Part shown: positions 10,286-19,938 of the stretch, piece by piece
How the letters are laid out: each line of letters starts with the position of its first letter
Position numbering within the stretch: the first letter of the stretch is position 1
Origin: JBCCJA01 sp039045975
GTDB lineage: Bacteria; Planctomycetota; Planctomycetia; Planctomycetales; Planctomycetaceae
DNA length: 64,000 nt
Assembly (NCBI GenBank): GCA_039045975.1
Contig: JBCCJA010000002.1
Coordinates: forward strand, 1-64,000
Direction: 5' to 3'
Notes under the pieces: model-generated
What the model saw: the letters and a program-made list of their open reading frames with translations, nothing else
Databases searched by the model: none
Told to the model about the DNA's origin: nothing
Program-made: the position numbers and the translations under genes

Positions 10286-11596
10286 ATGCAGGAAACATCG
10301 ACGAAGAAGAACCGTAAATCCGAATCCCGCCGATCCGCCGAGCCGTCGCCGGCCGCGTCCGAACCGACGTTCGAGTCGCTCGGGCTCAGCGACGCGACGC
10401 TCGACGTACTCGAAAATATCGGCTTCGAGACGCCCTCGAAGATCCAAGCCGGCTTCATTCCGCACGCCCTGACCGGCCGCGATTGCAGCGGCCAGGCCCG
10501 CACCGGCACCGGCAAGACCGCCGCGTTCTGTCTGCCGATCCTCGAGCAGATCGACCTCGACCGGAAGGTCGTCCAGGCGATCGTGCTGTCGCCGACCCGC
10601 GAACTGGCCGAGCAGTCGGCCCGCGAGTGCGAACGCCTCTCCGGCGGACGCTGTAAGACCGCGAACGTCGTCGGCGGTCGCGCCGCCGACCGCCAGATCC
10701 GCGACATCCAGAACGGCGCCCAGGTCGTCATCGGCACGCCGGGCCGGGTCATCGACCTGATGAACCGCGGCTGCCTCGACCTATCGGCGATCACCGTCGC
10801 CGTCCTCGACGAGGCCGACCGCATGCTCGACATCGGGTTCCGCCCCGACATCGAGAAGATCCTGCGTCGCTGCCCGACCGAGCGTCAGACGCTGCTGCTT
10901 TCGGCGACGATGCCGCCCGAGGTCGACCGCCTCGCCCAGAAGTACATGAAGGATCCCGTGCGGGTCGACATGTCGGAAGACGCCCTCGTCGCGACCGAGA
11001 TGATCGAGCAGTTCGTCGTCACGGTCGATCACGACCGCAAATTTAAGACGCTGACGAAGGTCCTCGCGACGGAACGGCCGCGGCAGGTCATTGTGTTCAC
11101 GCGGACGAAACGGGGCGCCGACACGCTGTACAACAAGTTCCGCGGGCGGCTGCCGCTCGTCGCGGCGTTGCACGGCGACCTCGCGCAGTCGAAGCGGGAC
11201 CGCACGCTCAAGATGTTCCGGGAAGGCAAGCTCCGCATGCTGATCGCGACCGACGTCGTCGGCCGCGGTATCGACATCAGCGGCGTGTCGCACATCGTCA
11301 ATTACGACATCCCCGAGTTCTGCGACGACTACGTGCACCGCATCGGCCGGACCGGCCGGCTGTCGTCGGAGGTGAAGGGCCGGGCGATTACGTTCGCCTG
11401 CCGTGACCAGGGCGACCAGCTCACGAAGATCGAGATGCGTGTCGACCGCCTGCTCCCGCAGTACGAACTCGAGGGCTTCGAGGCCGCCCGCCCCGTCGGC
11501 GAGCGGAAGACGCTCGAAGACACGAAGAACCGCCCCCACGCCGCACGTCAGAGCGGGCGTCGGCGGGGTAAGTCGAGCGTTTACGCGGGGGCGTGA
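10286..11596 (+). CDS. DEAD-box ATP-dependent RNA helicase
   Basis: The 436-residue protein has the complete set of helicase motifs: Q-motif region TPSKIQ, motif I ARTGTGKT, PTRELAEQ, TPGR, DEAD in VLDEADRMLD, SAT, then in the second RecA domain RGIDI and HRIGRTGR. A short basic tail (ARQSGRRRGK) ends it. Such enzymes unwind structured RNA in ribosome assembly or mRNA decay (RhlE/CsdA group); which one is not decidable from this. Start is ATG at 10286; no strong ribosome site is adjacent, the nearest being GGAAGG about 17 bases upstream. It has its own promoter region. Confidence 0.95.
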   Translation: MQETSTKKNRKSESRRSAEPSPAASEPTFESLGLSDATLDVLENIGFETPSKIQAGFIPHALTGRDCSGQARTGTGKTAAFCLPILEQIDLDRKVVQAIVLSPTRELAEQSARECERLSGGRCKTANVVGGRAADRQIRDIQNGAQVVIGTPGRVIDLMNRGCLDLSAITVAVLDEADRMLDIGFRPDIEKILRRCPTERQTLLLSATMPPEVDRLAQKYMKDPVRVDMSEDALVATEMIEQFVVTVDHDRKFKTLTKVLATERPRQVIVFTRTKRGADTLYNKFRGRLPLVAALHGDLAQSKRDRTLKMFREGKLRMLIATDVVGRGIDISGVSHIVNYDIPEFCDDYVHRIGRTGRLSSEVKGRAITFACRDQGDQLTKIEMRVDRLLPQYELEGFEAARPVGERKTLEDTKNRPHAARQSGRRRGKSSVYAGA

Positions 11597-11688
11597 GACG
11601 GGCGCACCGGCCCGTCGTGTGATACGCCGGGCCGGATCGGTCTGCGGGCCGCGGGAACGTGTAAGGGCTCTTTGTTTCGGGGCGTCGA

Positions 11689-12399
11689 GTGTCTTTGACG
11701 GCCGCGATGACGCTCGCGTTCGCGGCCGGACTGGCGATCCCGCTCGGCGGGCTACTCGCGAGCGTGACGCACCTGCGTTCGAAGTGCCGGGAGCTGGAGC
11801 TCGACAGCTTCGTCCTTTACTTCGGCGGTGGTGCCCTGGCCGCGGCGATCACGCTGGTGCTCATCCCCGAAGGCGTCGACCGGCTCTCGTGGCCTTGGGC
11901 GACGCTGTGGTTCCTGGCCGGGGGCCTCGGGTTCTGGCGTCTGACGGTTTGGCAGAACAAGACCGAGTCTTCGGCCGGAATGTTTGTCGGGACGATGTCC
12001 GATTTCGTCCCCGAGGCGATCTTGCTGGGGGCGGCCGCGCTAGCCGGCTCGCCGACCGTGTATCTGCTCGCCGGCCTGATCGGACTGCAGAACCTGCCGG
12101 AAGGTTTTGCGACGTACGAATCGATGCGAGGGCAGGGCGGGGGCGGCTCGAAGCGTCTGTGGGTGTTGCTGTCAGTTGCCCCGTTCGCCGGCCCGCTCGC
12201 GGCCTGGCTGGGTTACGGCCTGTTCGCCGATTCGGACGCCGCCCTCGGAGGGCTCATCCTGGCCTGCAGCGGCGGCATCCTGTTCTTGATCTTCGACGAC
12301 ATCGCGCCGAAGGCGAAGCTGAAGAATGAAGATTTCCCGGCCTTAGGGGCGGTCCTCGGTTATTTACTCGGCCTCGTCGGTCACATGCTGACGGGCTGA
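11689..12399 (+). CDS. ZIP-like metal transporter family membrane protein
   Basis: The 236-residue protein is almost entirely hydrophobic, with about seven to eight membrane segments, and carries two ZIP-like helices: SDFVPEAILLG near residues 103-113 and LQNLPEGFATY near 132-142. Classical ZIP proteins have HNxPEG; here the first position is Asp or Gln, as in a bacterial ZIP subgroup with DGIPES and SNLPEG type motifs. Substrate is therefore uncertain. GTG start at 11689, or ATG six codons later. The gene ends 13 bases from the convergent hydrolase gene. Confidence 0.75.
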   Translation: MSLTAAMTLAFAAGLAIPLGGLLASVTHLRSKCRELELDSFVLYFGGGALAAAITLVLIPEGVDRLSWPWATLWFLAGGLGFWRLTVWQNKTESSAGMFVGTMSDFVPEAILLGAAALAGSPTVYLLAGLIGLQNLPEGFATYESMRGQGGGGSKRLWVLLSVAPFAGPLAAWLGYGLFADSDAALGGLILACSGGILFLIFDDIAPKAKLKNEDFPALGAVLGYLLGLVGHMLTG

Positions 12400-12412
12400 C
12401 AGCGCGACGGCT

Positions 12413-13308
<896 letters not shown>

Positions 13309-13312
<4 letters not shown>

Positions 13313-14430
13313 CGGGCGGCTCCCGTCGGTGCCAGTGTCTCGGCGACGGCGTCGGCGAGCCGGGTCAGCTCGTCCTCGGTGTGAGCGGCGGAGACCGAAA
13401 TCCGCAGCCGTGACGTACCCCGTGGGACGGTCGGCGGGCGGATCGCGGCGACGGCGAAGCCGTGTTCGTTCAGTCGCGTCGCCGCCTCGACCGCCCGAGC
13501 TGGCTCCCCGACGTTGATCGGCACGATCGGCACGTCGCAATGCCCACCGGTCGTCACTTCACGAGCGGCCAGCAGTGTTCGCATCCGCCTCGCGTTCCCA
13601 CGACAACGTGCCGGCAGGTCGGGCTCGCCACGGATAATTTCGATCGCTTCGAGTGCCGCGGCGGCAGTCGGAACCGCCAACGCCGTCGAGTAGATCTGCG
13701 TCCGGGCCGTGTGCCACAGGTGGTCGATCAGCGTCCGCGAGCCGACGACGAACCCTCCCTGGCAGCCGGACGCCTTGCTCAGGGTTCCGGTGCGGACGGC
13801 GATCCGGTCAGTCACGCCGCACGCCTCGGCGGCCCCGCGGCCGCGGTCGCCGAGCACGCCCGTACCGTGGGCTTCGTCGACGACGACCCACGCGTCGTGG
13901 CGGTCGGCGAGGTCACAGACGGCGGCGAGCGGGGCGATTTCGCCCTCCATGCTGAAGACGCCGTCGATCACGATCAGTCGCGGGCCCGACGCCCGCCGCA
14001 GCGCGTCGTCGAGGGCGTCGAGCCGGTCGCGTCGGAAGAAGTGCAGCTCGCCCCCGCCGAGCCTGCAGCCGTCGACAAGACAGGCGTGGTTGTGGCGTTC
14101 ACAAAAGACGGTCGTGCCCGCGTCGGCCAACGCCGCGACCGTCCCCAGGTTCGCGGCGTAGCCGGTGGGGAATATCAATGCCGCTTCCGCGTCTTCGAAG
14201 CGGGCGATCGTCTCCTCAAGTTCAGCGTGGATCGACGTCCTGCCGCTGATGAGTGCGCTTGCGCCCGATCCGAGGCCGAATTCTTCGGCGGCGTCGGTCG
14301 CCGCGCGCACGAGTCGCGGGTCATTCCGCAACCCGAGATAATCGTTCGACGCGAAGTCACGCGGGGCGTCGGAACCCTTCGCGGTCACCTTCCGGGCCCG
14401 GACGATTCCGTCACAAAGACGGGCTTCCAA
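13309..14430 (-). CDS. bioF: 8-amino-7-oxononanoate synthase (BioF) or related alpha-oxoamine synthase
   Basis: The 373-residue PLP enzyme joins an acyl-CoA or acyl-ACP with an amino acid, L-alanine in biotin synthesis. Motifs: FASNDYLGL, LGSGASALISG, FPTGYAANLG, VDEAHGTGVLG, the PLP lysine in TLSKASGCQGG. No other biotin gene is in the window, so a different alpha-oxoamine synthase role is possible. The start is problematic: TTG at 14430 is the first usual start, but in-frame codons upstream still encode WPARLQRLLEAR, like a BioF N-terminus, with no ATG, GTG or TTG before the palindromic repeat. CTG or another rare start, or loss of the original start, is possible. Coupled to oleB by ATGA. 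Confidence 0.85.
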
Positions 14431-14487
14431 GAGACGCTGCAGGCGGGCGGGCCAGTCGTCGTCGACGGGATCGGTCCTAGGGGAGAA

Positions 14488-14559
14488 CGAAAGCCCGAGC
14501 CGTAAGGCGTCGGGACGGAGAACGTAAATCTGCCCGACGCCTTACGGCTCGGGCTTTCG
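14488..14559. repeat. Intergenic palindromic element, style B copy 1
   Basis: Perfect 27-bp arms (14488-14514 and 14533-14559), starting CGAAAGCCCGAGCCGTAAGG, flank an 18-base loop. The element lies between the M24 peptidase stop and bioF, both on the minus strand, directly against the N-terminal coding region of bioF. Copies with the same arm occur at 26744-26815 and 40242-40307. Confidence 0.92.
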
Positions 14560-14582
14560 GGATTGCCGGGAGTCCGCGTCGC

Positions 14583-15704
14583 TCACAGCTCGATCGTGTG
14601 GCCGTCGAGCCGTTCGGAGCCGTCGTCGGTCACGAGCAAGTTGTGCTCGACCCGCACGCCGCCGAGGCCTTCGACGTAGGCCCCCGGTTCGATCGTGACG
14701 ACGTCGCCGGCCCGGAGCACGTCGGCCGATGCGGGCACGAGGATCGGCGGCTCCGGGTGCCCCTGGCCGAGGCCGTGTCCGGCGTGGTGCGGGATCGCCG
14801 GGAAGCCGGCTTCGGTCAGCGGCTTCGAGGCCGCGTTGTAGACGTCGGCCCCGGTCACGCCCGCTCTGACCGACTCGCGTCCGGCCGAGAGGGCCGCGGC
14901 ACAGGCGGCGAAGAGTTCCTTGTGACGGTCGGAGACGTCGCCGATCGCGTACGTGTTCGTGAAGTCGCTGCGGTAGCCGTGCAGCACGCAGGAGTAGTCC
15001 AGGATGAACAGGTTGCCTTCGGTAAAGACCGCGTCGGTCGGCAGGCCGCCCGCCTTCGGCAGATCGGGCGTATTCATCCTGAAGTCGCCGTAGACGATGC
15101 CAGGCGTCCCGGCCGCCGCGACCGTCGCCGACTGGACCTCGCGATAGACGTCGAGCTCACTGACGCCGGGCGCGATGACTTCGCGGGCGCGGGCGTGACC
15201 GGCGTTCGTCGCGGCCATGCACTGCCGCATCAACGCGAGTTCGTCCTCATGCTTGACGCGTCGCAGGTCACGGACGATCGACCCGACGCCGACGTCGGTC
15301 GAGGGGTCGCCGCCCAAAGCGGCGAGGGCCGATACGGGGCAGGCTTCGGCCTCGACGGCGCCGGGGCCAGCGACGTCGAGCTTTTTGACCGCCGCGAACA
15401 ACGCGTCGTCGCGGTTGATGACGGCGTGCTTGTGGTCGTACCAGGCTTCGATGACTTCGTCGTCGACGAACGGTTCGCCGGAGCTGCACTTGCGGGCGAA
15501 GTTGTCGGCCAGCAGCGTCGCTTTGCCCGAACGCTCGAGCAGCAGCAGGCCCCGTTCGCCCCGGGCGAAGCAGATCGGGTTCACAAGAAAGTTCGAGAAG
15601 TAGAGCACGTGTCGAGGGTCGGCGATCAGCACCCACTGCGCGGATTCCGGCAGCCGCTCCCAGAGGAGCTCTCGTCGCGCTTTGCACCCGGCTTCGGTCA
15701 GCAT
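14583..15704 (-). CDS. M24 family metallopeptidase (Xaa-Pro aminopeptidase-like)
   Basis: The 373-residue protein has the creatinase N-terminal domain followed by the pita-bread catalytic domain. All five metal ligands of the family can be seen: Asp in LDYS, Asp in DFTNTY, His in HHAGHGLGQGH, Glu in TIEPG and Glu in VRVEHN. It should release N-terminal residues preceding proline, or cleave X-Pro dipeptides, in the cytoplasm. ATG at 15704 with AAGAGGAA upstream is a clear start. It is minus strand, between trxB and the repeat before bioF. Confidence 0.93.
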   Translation of the reverse strand: MLTEAGCKARRELLWERLPESAQWVLIADPRHVLYFSNFLVNPICFARGERGLLLLERSGKATLLADNFARKCSSGEPFVDDEVIEAWYDHKHAVINRDDALFAAVKKLDVAGPGAVEAEACPVSALAALGGDPSTDVGVGSIVRDLRRVKHEDELALMRQCMAATNAGHARAREVIAPGVSELDVYREVQSATVAAAGTPGIVYGDFRMNTPDLPKAGGLPTDAVFTEGNLFILDYSCVLHGYRSDFTNTYAIGDVSDRHKELFAACAAALSAGRESVRAGVTGADVYNAASKPLTEAGFPAIPHHAGHGLGQGHPEPPILVPASADVLRAGDVVTIEPGAYVEGLGGVRVEHNLLVTDDGSERLDGHTIEL

Positions 15705-15786
15705 CGGATTCCTCTTGAATAGCCTTCGAAGATCGGCGTCGCGGGTGGTCGAACAGCACGCCGCCTACCTGCGACGGCTAAACGCA

Positions 15787-16842
15787 TCAGTCGAGGCCTT
15801 GGTCGCCGAGCCAGCGTTCGGCGTCGAGCGCGGCCATGCAGCCGCTGCCCGCCGCGGTGATCGCCTGACGGTAGTGGTCGTCGGCGACGTCGCCTGCGGC
15901 GAAGACCCCGTCGACCGACGTGTTCGTGCGGAACGGCACGGTCCAGACGACGTACTGTTTGTCGGTCAGTTCGAGCTGACCGCCGAGGAAGTCGGTGTTC
16001 GGCGTGTGACCGATCGCCGCGAACATGCCCGACGCTTCGAGCTGCCTCGTGTTGCCCGGCTCGGTCGTGCTTTCGAGTGTGACGCCCGTCATGCCGGCCG
16101 AGTCGTCGCCGAGCACTTCGGTGACGGCCGTGTTCCAGTGGACGGTGATCTTCTCGTGGGCGAGGGCACGGTCGGCCATGATCTTGCTCGCCCGGAAGCT
16201 GTCGCGGCGGTGGACGATGTGGACCCGCGAGCCGAACTTCGCCAGGTGCATCGCCTCCTCCATCGCCGAGTCGCCGCCGCCGACGACGACGATCGGCTTG
16301 TCGCGGAAGCGGGGCAACGCGCCGTCGCAGGTCGCACAGGCCGAGACGCCCATGTTCTTGAAGCGGTTTTCCGACTCGAGGCCGAGCCAGTTCGCCTTCG
16401 CGCCGGTCGCGACGATGACGCACTCGGCCTTCACGACCGTCCCGCCGAGCGTCTTCAGCGTGAAGGGCCGCTGCGAGAAATCGACCTCGGTCACGTCGTC
16501 GGTGATGACGTGCGTGCCGAAGTTCTTCGCCTGACGCCGCATCAGGTTCATCAGCTGCGGCCCGGTGACGGTCTCGGACTCGCCGGGGTCGGGGATCATC
16601 GCGCGTTCGCTGTCGCTGAGCGAACTGTTCATGAAATGCGACAGGTCGCCGGCGGGGAAGCCGGCGTAGTTTTCGACCTCGGTCGTCTGGGCGAGCTGCC
16701 CCAGCGGGAGGGTCCCGTTGCTGTAGTTTTCTTGGGTCTGGGCCCCCTCGATGCAGACCGGCGCGAGGTCCGCGCGGGCCGTGTAAATCGCCGCCGACCA
16801 ACCGGCCGGCCCCGATCCGATAATGACTACACGTTCTGCCAT
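15787..16842 (-). CDS. trxB: Thioredoxin reductase
   Basis: The 351-residue FAD/NADPH enzyme keeps thioredoxin reduced in the cytoplasm. The FAD-binding GSGPAGWSAAIYTARA lies at the N-terminus, the redox pair is CATC (ACATCDGA near residue 168), the NADPH motif is VVGGGDSAMEEA, and the second FAD motif is VFAAGDV. Between GFPAGDL and TGPQLM there is an insertion of about 25 Ser/Asp/Pro-rich residues compared with the enterobacterial enzyme. ATG at 16842 has GGAGGG upstream; the longer frame to 17007 is not coding-like. A strong terminator hairpin sits about 100 bases upstream of the start on the same strand. Confidence 0.94.
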   Translation of the reverse strand: MAERVVIIGSGPAGWSAAIYTARADLAPVCIEGAQTQENYSNGTLPLGQLAQTTEVENYAGFPAGDLSHFMNSSLSDSERAMIPDPGESETVTGPQLMNLMRRQAKNFGTHVITDDVTEVDFSQRPFTLKTLGGTVVKAECVIVATGAKANWLGLESENRFKNMGVSACATCDGALPRFRDKPIVVVGGGDSAMEEAMHLAKFGSRVHIVHRRDSFRASKIMADRALAHEKITVHWNTAVTEVLGDDSAGMTGVTLESTTEPGNTRQLEASGMFAAIGHTPNTDFLGGQLELTDKQYVVWTVPFRTNTSVDGVFAAGDVADDHYRQAITAAGSGCMAALDAERWLGDQGLD

Positions 16843-16943
16843 CGCTCGCCCTCCGGCCGCGTCGTTGTGACGGGGCGACGGTATCCCGCTGCCGTGAGGC
16901 CGACAACCGGCGGGCGACGCAGGCCCGAGGGCCGGTGTCTGGC

Positions 16944-16980
16944 AAAAAAAGTGACGCCCCGGAGAAGCCTCCGGGGCGTC
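16944..16980 (-). terminator. Rho-independent terminator in the trxB upstream region
   Basis: GACGCCCCGGAG (16953-16964) and CTCCGGGGCGTC (16969-16980) form a perfect 12-bp stem with a 4-base loop. On the minus strand the stem is followed by AC and seven T (16950-16944). It therefore stops leftward transcripts. No minus-strand gene lies to its right (panB is plus), so it either attenuates the trxB leader or ends a small RNA made from the divergent region. Confidence 0.88.
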
Positions 16981-17121
16981 GGGTGGCAAACGGGCGGTGC
17001 GGGCCACACTCCGTCCGCTGCCGGATCAGTGGTGTGGCATATGTGATGCCAAAGTCCGATCTGTCGTGTCTGCGGACAGAGCTCGGGCGGGACGGCGTCG
17101 GTATCGTCGTTCACGGCGACC

Positions 17122-17155
17122 GCTGTCGCATAATGCCATGACGTTTTGCGACAGC
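17122..17155. promoter_or_regulatory. Inverted repeat overlapping a -10-like box between trxB and panB
   Basis: GCTGTCGCA (17122-17130) and TGCGACAGC (17147-17155) are perfect 9-base inverted arms. They bracket CATAAT at 17129-17134, a good -10 match for rightward panB transcription, though no convincing -35 is seen. A second small inverted repeat TGGCAT/ATGCCA is at 17036-17052. The 376-base gap between trxB and panB otherwise holds the terminator described separately and no gene. Confidence 0.4.
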
Positions 17156-17218
17156 TGATGCAGGCTGAGACACTCCCGCCTCCATCTCGACGGGCATGTG
17201 ATTTCGACGGGCACTGTG

Positions 17219-18046
17219 ATGGCGACTGACGACCAACCGACCGCCCCGGCTAACCGCGACAGGCCCCGCATGACGGTCCCGAAGTTCCGGGCCGCCAAGG
17301 GCACGCGTCGGCTGTCTATGTTGACGGCGTACGACGCCCCGACGGCCGGGCTGTTTGAGGACGCCGGCGTCGACGCGATCCTCGTCGGCGATTCGGTCGC
17401 GACCGCGGTGCAGGGCCGTGACGACACGCTCGGGGTCACACTCGACGAGATCATCTACCACACGACGCTGGTCGGCCGGGCCGTCGACCGCGTCCTGCTC
17501 GTCGCGGACATGCCGTTTCTCAGCTATCAGGCGTCGGTCGAGCAGGCGGTCCTCAATTCGGGCCGCGTCATCAAGGAGACGCCGGCGGCGGCCGTGAAGG
17601 TCGAGGGCGGCACGGTCCGGGCCGAGACGATCGCGCGGCTGACCGCGGAGGGGATCCCCGTGATGGCCCACATCGGCTTGCAGCCGCAGTCGGTCCGGCA
17701 GCTTGGCGGTTACCGGGTCGAGCGGGAAGAGGGCCGACTGCTCGGCGACGCCCGGGCCGTCGAGCAGGCCGGGGCCTTCGCCGTCGTGCTCGAACTCGTG
17801 CCCGGCGAGTTGGCGGAACGGATCACCGGGTCGGTCTCGATTCCGACGATCGGGATCGGAGCCGGGCCGGGCTGCGACGGCCAAGTGCTCGTCGGCCCCG
17901 ATATGCTCGGCATGAGCGATTTCTCGCCGAAGTTCCTGAAGCGGTACGCCGACCTCCGCACGACAATCCGCGAAGCCGCGCGGGCTTACGTCGAGGACGT
18001 CGCCTCCGGCACGTATCCCGCCGCCGAGCATACGCACGACGCGTGA
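17219..18046 (+). CDS. panB: 3-methyl-2-oxobutanoate hydroxymethyltransferase (PanB)
   Basis: The 275-residue protein makes ketopantoate from alpha-ketoisovalerate and methylene-tetrahydrofolate, the first committed step of pantothenate and CoA synthesis. Motifs: MLTAYDAPTAGLFEDAGVD, the Mg-binding LVGDSV, HIGLQPQSVRQLGGYRVE, and IGIGAGPGCDGQVLV. Start ATG at 17219; GTG at 17198 would add seven residues. No panC or panD adjacent. It is divergent from trxB. Confidence 0.95.
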   Translation: MATDDQPTAPANRDRPRMTVPKFRAAKGTRRLSMLTAYDAPTAGLFEDAGVDAILVGDSVATAVQGRDDTLGVTLDEIIYHTTLVGRAVDRVLLVADMPFLSYQASVEQAVLNSGRVIKETPAAAVKVEGGTVRAETIARLTAEGIPVMAHIGLQPQSVRQLGGYRVEREEGRLLGDARAVEQAGAFAVVLELVPGELAERITGSVSIPTIGIGAGPGCDGQVLVGPDMLGMSDFSPKFLKRYADLRTTIREAARAYVEDVASGTYPAAEHTHDA

Positions 18047-18135
18047 CGGATCGCCGCACGGGGGACATTCCGACATCGCGTCAGGCTCGTATTGCCGCGA
18101 CTTGGGCATCGCCCTACGCTCCATCTGGCCCGGTC

Positions 18136-18297
18136 GTGCTCACTCCGGAGTCGTTTGCCGGCCCTACAAGCACTGACATAGGGATCCTCGACATCCCGGC
18201 CGCGCGTATAGCCGCCCTAGCAGCGGATCACGCAACCCGGGGGCGCGGAGCCCACGTAGCTTCGCTACGGGTCGGTGTAAACCTCCGGAGTGAGCAC
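18136..18297. repeat. Element bounded by 15-bp perfect inverted repeats in the panB-rarA gap
   Basis: GTGCTCACTCCGGAG (18136-18150) and CTCCGGAGTGAGCAC (18283-18297) are perfect inverted arms about 130 bases apart, and pairing continues imperfectly inward. The interior has short hairpins such as GTAGCTTCGCTAC but no open frame I would defend. It resembles a miniature mobile element or a large folded RNA. The 493-base gap 18047-18539 also holds the style A palindrome at 18340-18409. Confidence 0.65.
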
Positions 18298-18339
18298 GTC
18301 CGGGCCGTCTTCGTTTCGGTTTGCGATATCAAACGCACT

Positions 18340-18409
18340 AGCCCGCGGCGCTAGCCGTGGAGGAGTGGCGTAGTGATCCTTTCTTCCTCCACGGCTGGCG
18401 CCGCGGGCT
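18340..18409. repeat. Intergenic palindromic element, style A copy 2
   Basis: Arms AGCCCGCGGCGCTAGCCGTG-GAGGA and its complement (one internal mismatch) flank a loop of about 20 bases. Located about 130 bases upstream of rarA. The outer base pairs repeat those of the copy at 5516-5581 and the centre those at 40334-40404. Confidence 0.88.
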
Positions 18410-18539
18410 TGTTCTACTTTTGCTTTCGCTGACCGATTCCGGTTTCGAAACATTCCGATCGCGTGTCGGACGCGGCCGGGCGGGATGAGTTTCGGCCGGG
18501 TACGGTGATCGGGCCTCTCGATCCCGAGTTCTGACGACC

Positions 18540-19838
18540 ATGTCGCTGTTCGAATCGGTCGAGCGTTCGCACCTCGACGCGGCCAAGCCGCTCGCGGCCC
18601 GCATGCGGCCGCGGTCGCTCGACGAATTCGTCGGGCAGGGTCACGTCGTCGGCGACGGGGCCGTCCTCCGCCGCATGATCGAAGCCGACCGGCTCGGCTC
18701 GGTGATCCTCGTCGGCCCGCCGGGGTGCGGGAAGACGTCGCTGGCCCGCGTGATCGCGAATTCGACGTCGAGCCGCTTCGCCCCGCTCAACGCCGCGGCC
18801 GTCGGCGTGAAGGAAATCCGCGTCGAACTGAACGCGGCCCGCGACCGGCTCGCCGCCGACGGCGAGAAGACCGTGCTGTTCGTCGACGAACTGCACCGCT
18901 TCAACAAGGCCCAACAGGACGTGCTGCTGCCCGACATCGAGGAGGGCGTCGTCACGCTCGTCGGCGCGACGACGGCCAACCCGCACTTCGCGCTCGTCGG
19001 CCCGCTCCTGTCGCGGAGCACCCTCCTCGAACTGCGGCCGATCCCCGACGACGCGATGCGGTCGCTCCTCAAGCGGGCACTCGCCGACGAAGAACGAGGC
19101 CTGGGTGGGCGCAACGCGTCGATCGACGACGACGCGCTCGCGTTCCTCGTCGGCGTCGCCGACGGCGACGCCCGGCGGGGCCTGACCGGCCTCGAGGTCG
19201 CAGTCCTGAGTTTAGCCGGTCCCGGTAGGGAGCGCGTCGAGCCGCCCACGACTATCCACGTCACCCTCTCCGTTGCCGAAGAATCGGTCCAACGCCGCGC
19301 CCTGAACTACGACGGCACGGGCGACGAGCACTACAACGTCGCCAGCGCGTTCATCAAAAGCATGCGCGGCAGCGACCCCGACGCGACGGTCTATTGGATG
19401 GCGTTGATGCTCGAGGCGGGCGACGACCCGCGGTTCGTCGCGCGTCGCATCGTGATCTGCGCCGCCGAAGACGTCGGCCTCGCCGACCCGCAAGCGCTCG
19501 TCGTCGCGCAAGCGGCCGCGTCGGCCGTCGAGTTCGTCGGCATGCCCGAGGGGCGGATCATCCTCTCGCAGGCGGCGCTCTATGTCGCGACGGCCCCGAA
19601 GTCGAATGCCTGTTACAAGGCGATCGACGCCGCCCTCGCCGACGTGCGGCAGAACGGCCCGCTCCCGGTCCCGCGGCATCTGCTCGACAAGAATTCGACG
19701 ACGGCCAAGGTCGGCGGAAAGGAGCCGTACAGGTACGCCCACGATTACCCCGGCGGGTGGGTCGCACAGGACTATCTCGTCGAGCCGCGGACGTTCTGGG
19801 AGCCGACCGGGCGGGACCCCGCCGGGCCTGCCGGCTGA
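18540..19838 (+). CDS. rarA: Replication-associated recombination protein A (RarA/MgsA AAA+ ATPase)
   Basis: The 432-residue clamp-loader-like ATPase acts at stalled replication forks. Motifs: RPRSLDEFVGQ, Walker A GPPGCGKTS near residue 60, Walker B FVDELHRFNKAQQD, sensor GATTANPHF, and the C-terminal tetramerisation region with YNVASAFIKSMRGSDPDA and YATAPKSNA-like VATAPKSNA. Full length for the family. In the variable linker near residues 224-233, 26 coding bases (19211-19236, reading SLAGPGRER) are identical to a non-coding sequence upstream of hisS, so a repeat seems to lie in frame here. ATG at 18540. Confidence 0.94.
   Translation: MSLFESVERSHLDAAKPLAARMRPRSLDEFVGQGHVVGDGAVLRRMIEADRLGSVILVGPPGCGKTSLARVIANSTSSRFAPLNAAAVGVKEIRVELNAARDRLAADGEKTVLFVDELHRFNKAQQDVLLPDIEEGVVTLVGATTANPHFALVGPLLSRSTLLELRPIPDDAMRSLLKRALADEERGLGGRNASIDDDALAFLVGVADGDARRGLTGLEVAVLSLAGPGRERVEPPTTIHVTLSVAEESVQRRALNYDGTGDEHYNVASAFIKSMRGSDPDATVYWMALMLEAGDDPRFVARRIVICAAEDVGLADPQALVVAQAAASAVEFVGMPEGRIILSQAALYVATAPKSNACYKAIDAALADVRQNGPLPVPRHLLDKNSTTAKVGGKEPYRYAHDYPGGWVAQDYLVEPRTFWEPTGRDPAGPAG
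19211..19236. repeat. 26-bp dispersed repeat inside rarA
   Basis: The 26 bases here are the exact reverse complement of 51470-51495, which lies between the cysteine-cluster gene and hisS. Inside rarA it stays in frame and falls in a part of the protein that varies between species. Confidence 0.9.
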
Positions 19839-19938
19839 GGAACCCGGGGCGGAGAAGGAATCGGACGCCGCCGTCGCTACACTCCCGCGCGTCCCCCCGA
19901 ATACGCCGCCCGCGGCACACGCCCGAAGCCTCCCCCCA

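Noticed and set aside
11689..12399. Loss of metal-binding His in the ZIP-like transporter as an oddity
   Set aside because: A bacterial ZIP subgroup normally has Asp and Asn/Gln at these places, so it is probably a family trait.
16827..17114. A 95-residue minus-strand frame between trxB and panB
   Set aside because: It spans the intrinsic terminator stem and overlaps the trxB start; composition is not protein-like.
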